NCBI GenBank assembly: GCA_016840645.1
Contig: JAEORY010000120.1
Span: 1 to 9,421 of the forward strand
DNA from: Candidatus Borrarchaeota archaeon
GTDB taxonomy: Archaea > Asgardarchaeota > Sifarchaeia > Borrarchaeales > Borrarchaeaceae
DNA length: 9,421 nucleotides
Reading direction: 5' to 3'
Below are positions 6,688-9,421 of this stretch, one piece after another; the stretch's first letter is position 1; every line of letters begins with the position of its first letter. Position numbers and translations under genes: made by a program. Below the pieces are notes generated by a model. It made no database searches. It was given only the letters and a program-made list of their open reading frames with translations, and was not told where the DNA came from.

Positions 6688-7833
6688 ATGAACCGCACGT
6701 ACCAATTTCGCCTGTATCCCACCACACCACAGGCAACTATTCTCACTCAATGGCTTACTACTTGCCGTCTGTTGTATAACAACTCTCTGGCAGAAAGAAA
6801 AAATGCCTGGGAAACTCAGAAACAATCTGTTACCTATGGTGAGCAAGCCAACCAATTAAAAGACGCTAAAAAGACCACTCCGTTTTTAAAAACGGTTCAT
6901 TCGCAGGTACTGCAAGAGGTGCTGAGACGACTGGATCAGACCTTCAAAAACTTTTTTCGGCGCATTAAAAAGCGGGAAAGGGCAGGATACCCACGATTTA
7001 AAGGGAAATACCGGTATGACTCCTTCACTTACCCGCAAAGTGGGTTCGCTCTCGATTACCACCACAAGAAACTCCGACTCTCGAAAATCGGAGCTATTAC
7101 CATCAAACTCCACCGACCTATCCCAGCTGAAGGCGAGATCAATACCTGTACCATTAAACGTGATGTTGACCACTGGTATGCTTGTTTTTCAGTAGCACTG
7201 CCTAATCCTGATCCTGAGTCTCAGAGAGAACTACAGAAGGCGATAGGGGTGGATGTGGGGTTGAAGAGTTTGTTAACATTAAATACTGGCGAAACCATAG
7301 ACAACCCCCGTTGGTTGAGACACTCGGAGAAGCAACTAGCCAAAGAACAGCGAAGGAAAGACAGGAAGGTTAAGGGCTCACGTAACCGTCACAAGCAGAA
7401 CAGGAAGGTGGCACGGCTACACCGAAAGATACGCAATCAGCGGAAGGACTTTCATCACAAACTCAGTCGAACACTGGTCGATAGTTATGACCTGATTGTG
7501 TATGAGCAGCTTACCATCACCAACATGGTGAAGAACCATCGTCTCGCCAAGTCGATTAGTGATGCAGGCTGGGGGCAACTCATGCGTTTTACCGAGTACA
7601 AAGCGGAGGAAGCTGGTACTCTGGTAGAGTATGTGAGTGCCTATCACACCACACAACGGTGTAGTCGGTGTGAGAAGCTGGTGCCGAAAACCCTAGCAAC
7701 CCGCATCCACAGGTGTCCGTACTGTGGATTGGTGTTAGCGAGAGACCATAATTCAGCCATCACGGTGTTACACCGATCCACTCACTATGTAAAAGCACGA
7801 TCAGGGCAGGGACTGCCCGTTGAGCCTGTTTGA
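6688..7833 (+). CDS. tnpB: RNA-guided nuclease TnpB of an IS200/IS605-type element
   Basis: The 381-residue protein (from ATG 6688; a GTG sits just before it at 6685) is full length for TnpB, the transposon-encoded RuvC nuclease related to Cas12. Numbering from the ATG: the N-terminal OrfB helix-turn-helix-type start MNRTYQFRLYPT; RuvC-I aspartate D189 in IGVDVGLKS; a basic bridge-like helix about 211-258 rich in R/K; RuvC-II glutamate E273 in IVYEQL; a zinc finger with C325, C328, C343 and C346 (CSRC and CPYC); and RuvC-III aspartate D353 in ARDHNSAI. All catalytic and zinc residues are present, so it looks active. The known role is omega-RNA-guided cutting of DNA beside a short TAM, which favours element retention at donor sites. 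The RNA is probably encoded just downstream. Translation signal: GAGGA at 6674-6678, 9 nt before the ATG. G+C is higher than in flanking genes, a sign of transfer. Confidence 0.95.
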   Translation: MNRTYQFRLYPTTPQATILTQWLTTCRLLYNNSLAERKNAWETQKQSVTYGEQANQLKDAKKTTPFLKTVHSQVLQEVLRRLDQTFKNFFRRIKKRERAGYPRFKGKYRYDSFTYPQSGFALDYHHKKLRLSKIGAITIKLHRPIPAEGEINTCTIKRDVDHWYACFSVALPNPDPESQRELQKAIGVDVGLKSLLTLNTGETIDNPRWLRHSEKQLAKEQRRKDRKVKGSRNRHKQNRKVARLHRKIRNQRKDFHHKLSRTLVDSYDLIVYEQLTITNMVKNHRLAKSISDAGWGQLMRFTEYKAEEAGTLVEYVSAYHTTQRCSRCEKLVPKTLATRIHRCPYCGLVLARDHNSAITVLHRSTHYVKARSGQGLPVEPV

Positions 7834-7894
7834 CATGTCCCATTGGGGAATGGATGATTCAGGAAGCCAGCCTACTTGTAGGGTGGTAGTTCAC
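7795..7894 (+). ncRNA. Probable omega/reRNA scaffold at the right end of the TnpB element
   Basis: TnpB guide RNAs arise from the 3' end of tnpB through the right end, and the guide is copied from flanking DNA. Here a hairpin GGGCAG/CTGCCC (7804-7809 with 7813-7818, loop GGA) overlaps the end of tnpB. A shorter CCC/GGG stem lies around 7838-7848. A terminal stem at 7867-7886 follows: CCA/TGG plus CCTAC/GTAGG with one G-G mismatch. GTAGTTCAC (7886-7894) then closes the scaffold. The guide would start at 7895 with CAAACTGTCTAATTTAGC. The 5' end is not defined by sequence and the start given is only a boundary for visible structure. Confidence 0.55.
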
Positions 7895-8626
7895 CAAACT
7901 GTCTAATTTAGCTTCCAATAACTCTGACAGCTGATGAATTGTGAGATCTGGTCGATATTCGCCCTCATTTTGTTGTTCATCATCATCATTTCTTTTAAAC
8001 CAAATAGCTTTAAGTCCTGCTTTTTTCGCTCCGATGACATCACATGCCAAACTATCTCCAATATGAATAACGTTATGTGGTTTCATGTTCATACTACGAA
8101 CGGTATGAGCAAAGATCCTCGGGAATGGTTTAGAAAATCCATGATCTCCTGAAATAGTAACTGTTTCAAAGAAATCAGACAGGTTATGCGTCTCTAATTG
8201 GGAATGAATAAAGGGCGGATAAGTAAAATTACTAATTAACCCAATTCGGAATGTTTCAGAGAGTATTTCTATTACTTCATAAGTATCTTCCACAAGCTGG
8301 ACATTTGCTGTAAGAATCTTAAAATAAGCCGAAGTACTTTCTTTGATAACAGCACGAGCTTTAGAGGACTGCATTCCCACGTCTTTAAATACTTCTAAGA
8401 GATGACTGTTATAAAGCGTTTCTGTACCTTCTTCTATTCTTTTCCTCAATACTTTCTGCCACTGCGATAAAGCCTCACTGATGAATTCATCAAAGCCAAT
8501 AGTTAGTCCATATTTTACTCCAACATCATATACCGCTTTAAGAGCCCTCTTAGAAACATTTTTATCAACAGGTTCAATAAGTGTGTTGAAAAAATCGAAA
8601 GTTAAACTCGATTTTCGAAAAGACAT
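7859..8626 (-). CDS. HAD-superfamily hydrolase with a transposon-encoded C-terminus
   Basis: The 255-residue protein has the haloacid dehalogenase fold with a helical cap (C1 type, REG-2/YjjG-like). Motif I is FDFFNTL with nucleophile D11; the usual second aspartate is N14, as in dehalogenase-like members. The alpha-helical cap spans about 20-105. Motif II is ISNFT (S132, N133), motif III K166 in FSKPFP, and motif IV GDSLACDVIGA (D191, D196). It is probably a small-molecule phosphatase; substrate unknown. Residues 245-255 (VNYHPTSRLAS) and the TGA stop are read from the right end of the TnpB element. The original end was probably I-K-D-F-P-N-C-E at 6531-6505. All catalytic motifs lie upstream of the break, so activity may survive. 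The ATG at 8626 has no Shine-Dalgarno but a good TATA box about 45-55 nt upstream. It diverges from priS. Confidence 0.88.
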   Translation of the reverse strand: MSFRKSSLTFDFFNTLIEPVDKNVSKRALKAVYDVGVKYGLTIGFDEFISEALSQWQKVLRKRIEEGTETLYNSHLLEVFKDVGMQSSKARAVIKESTSAYFKILTANVQLVEDTYEVIEILSETFRIGLISNFTYPPFIHSQLETHNLSDFFETVTISGDHGFSKPFPRIFAHTVRSMNMKPHNVIHIGDSLACDVIGAKKAGLKAIWFKRNDDDEQQNEGEYRPDLTIHQLSELLEAKLDSLVNYHPTSRLAS

Positions 8627-8670
8627 AAAGGTTTTTTTGTCTTCTAATCTTAATAAAAATTGTCTTTGTT

Positions 8671-8680
8671 ATTTTATAAA
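8671..8680. promoter_or_regulatory. TATA box in the HAD/priS divergent region
   Basis: The minus strand reads TTTATAAAAT, placing transcription start near 8650, about 24 nt before the HAD ATG. The plus strand reads ATTTTATAAA and could direct priS, with a start near 8703. Since the whole gap is 111 bp, the two genes may share or compete for this site. Confidence 0.5.
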
Positions 8681-8737
8681 TGATCACAAAAAAGCAGGAT
8701 TGCTGATTTCTTGTCTCAACAAAAGATTACAAAAGCA

Positions 8738-9421
8738 ATGCTTCAGGAATATTATTCAGACTATTTTGATGTGACACCTCTCATCAATATCATTGGATTG
8801 TCGACCTTTAGACGCAGAGAATTTGGATTTGATCTTGGCAACACTTTCACAAGAAATCTTTCATTCGGAACACCTCGAAAGCTTGTAGATTATATGGGTA
8901 ATCAAGGTGTCTTTCAAGCATATGTTGGGGCGGTATACTCTGAAAGCCCATCGAAACAACAGTCGATTCAGAGATTACAATGGGAGTCAAGAGAATTAGT
9001 TTTTGATATTGATCTGGATGAATTTGATCTAGTAAGGAGATGTGACTGTAAAGGCGAAAAGACTTTTTGTGAGGAATGCTGGACATTAGCGCAAGACGCC
9101 ATGATTTTTTTAGACGCAACAATGAGGGAAGACTTTGGCTTTGAAGACCTAGTTTGGATTTTTTCTGGGAGAAGGGGAGTTCACTGCTGGATATGTGATG
9201 ATAGTGCAAAAAAGTTGGACCAAAGACAGCGAAGTGCAGTCATTAATTATTTAACTCTAATAAAGGAAGGAGAGAAGACTCCTCATGTAGATATGCTTCC
9301 AAAATATGCAAAATCATTGAAAGAAAGAATCTTCACTCTGTTATCGAGATCCTTTTTTCTTAATACTGCAGAAGCTGAATTAATAAAACTGGGGTTCAAA
9401 AAAGGCGATTCTAAAAAAATA
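8738..9421 (+). CDS. priS: DNA primase catalytic (small) subunit PriS, 3' truncated by window
   Basis: The first 228 residues of the archaeo-eukaryotic primase catalytic subunit, which makes RNA/DNA primers with PriL. The frame stays open to the window end. Landmarks: YYSDYF near the N-terminus; ELVFDIDLDEFD with metal-binding D90 and D92; a zinc knuckle with C102, C104, C111 and C114; C-W-T-L (114-117); EDFGFEDLVW (131-140); and the nucleotide-binding SGRRGVHCWICD (143-154). The run from the D-x-D motif to SGRRGVHCW closely recalls eukaryotic PRIM1 as I remember it, more than Pyrococcus or Sulfolobus PriS. The start is uncertain. ATG 8738 lacks a Shine-Dalgarno, and the frame is open upstream to 8684, with a TTG at 8711 that would add nine residues (M-S-Q-Q-K-I-T-K-A). 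It is divergent from the HAD gene, with a TATA-like site at 8671-8680. Confidence 0.95.
   Translation, partial: MLQEYYSDYFDVTPLINIIGLSTFRRREFGFDLGNTFTRNLSFGTPRKLVDYMGNQGVFQAYVGAVYSESPSKQQSIQRLQWESRELVFDIDLDEFDLVRRCDCKGEKTFCEECWTLAQDAMIFLDATMREDFGFEDLVWIFSGRRGVHCWICDDSAKKLDQRQRSAVINYLTLIKEGEKTPHVDMLPKYAKSLKERIFTLLSRSFFLNTAEAELIKLGFKKGDSKKI

Larger units (their letters stand above)
6532..7894 (+). mobile_element. TnpB-only IS200/IS605-superfamily element (IS1341-like)
   Basis: About 1.36 kb containing tnpB and no Y1 transposase (tnpA), so it would move only with a tnpA supplied in trans. By eye it is about half G+C against about one-third around it, suggesting acquisition from a different genome. 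The left boundary is inferred after TTTAT (6527-6531), with a strong subterminal hairpin at 6551-6570. The right boundary is inferred at TTCAC (7890-7894), after a hairpin at 7867-7886. There are no terminal inverted repeats or target duplication, as expected for this superfamily. The right end lies inside the HAD gene. The ends are inferred from frame reconstruction and family resemblance and may be off by a few bases. Confidence 0.7.

Noticed and set aside
6509..6855. Several short frames on both strands at the left end of the TnpB element
   Set aside because: They overlap the element's end hairpin and the tnpB N-terminus, show no family motif, and are best seen as chance frames in G+C-richer DNA.
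8847..9209. 120-codon minus-strand frame
   Set aside because: It lies entirely antisense to PriS, whose conserved motifs make the plus-strand frame certain.

Overview
The window reads as AT-rich archaeal chromosome, most likely from an Asgard archaeon (Heimdallarchaeia-like; the lineage is an inference). It has TATA-like boxes 25-50 nt ahead of several genes, Shine-Dalgarno motifs, T-rich ends after genes, an archaeal XPD-type helicase, and a DNA primase catalytic subunit whose motifs look more like eukaryotic PRIM1 than like classical archaeal PriS. Host DNA is by eye about one-third G+C. One insert, near 6532-7894, is about half G+C.

Layout, left to right. 1-76 (-): start of a gene running off the left edge. 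138-1289 (-): class V PLP-dependent aminotransferase-fold enzyme without the desulfurase cysteine loop. 1323-1409 (-): possible 28-residue small ORF. 1410-1740: AT-rich spacer with no convincing gene. 1741-3939 (+): 732-residue cytosolic protein with a run of 22 glutamates (encoded by a perfect 9-bp tandem repeat) followed by about four DUF11-like beta-sandwich units; function unknown. 4098-4424 (+): stand-alone EMAP/MetRS-C-type tRNA-binding OB-fold protein. 4500-6443 (-): XPD/Rad3-family Fe-S helicase. 6532-7894 (+): TnpB-only IS200/IS605-type element with an intact RuvC nuclease and a probable omega/reRNA at its right end. 7859-8626 (-): HAD-family hydrolase whose last 11 codons and stop come from the transposon end. 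8738-9421 (+, partial): PriS.

The most informative event is the TnpB insertion. Removing 6532-7894 rejoins the HAD frame to host DNA left of the element, giving a natural tail (L-I-K-D-F-P-N-C-E-stop) that ends about 60 bp before the helicase gene. The ancestral order was therefore probably HAD then XPD helicase, both leftward, with priS diverging from HAD across a short shared promoter region. The host base 5' of the insertion is TTTAT, a plausible TnpB target motif (TAM), and the omega-RNA guide would begin at 7895, inside the HAD gene.

Apart from the shared neighbourhood of primase and XPD helicase (both DNA replication/repair), the genes do not form an obvious single pathway. The best candidates for undescribed biology are the poly-Glu/DUF11-like cytosolic protein and the transposon-rewritten HAD C-terminus. 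I see no CRISPR array, tRNA, rRNA or clear defence island.
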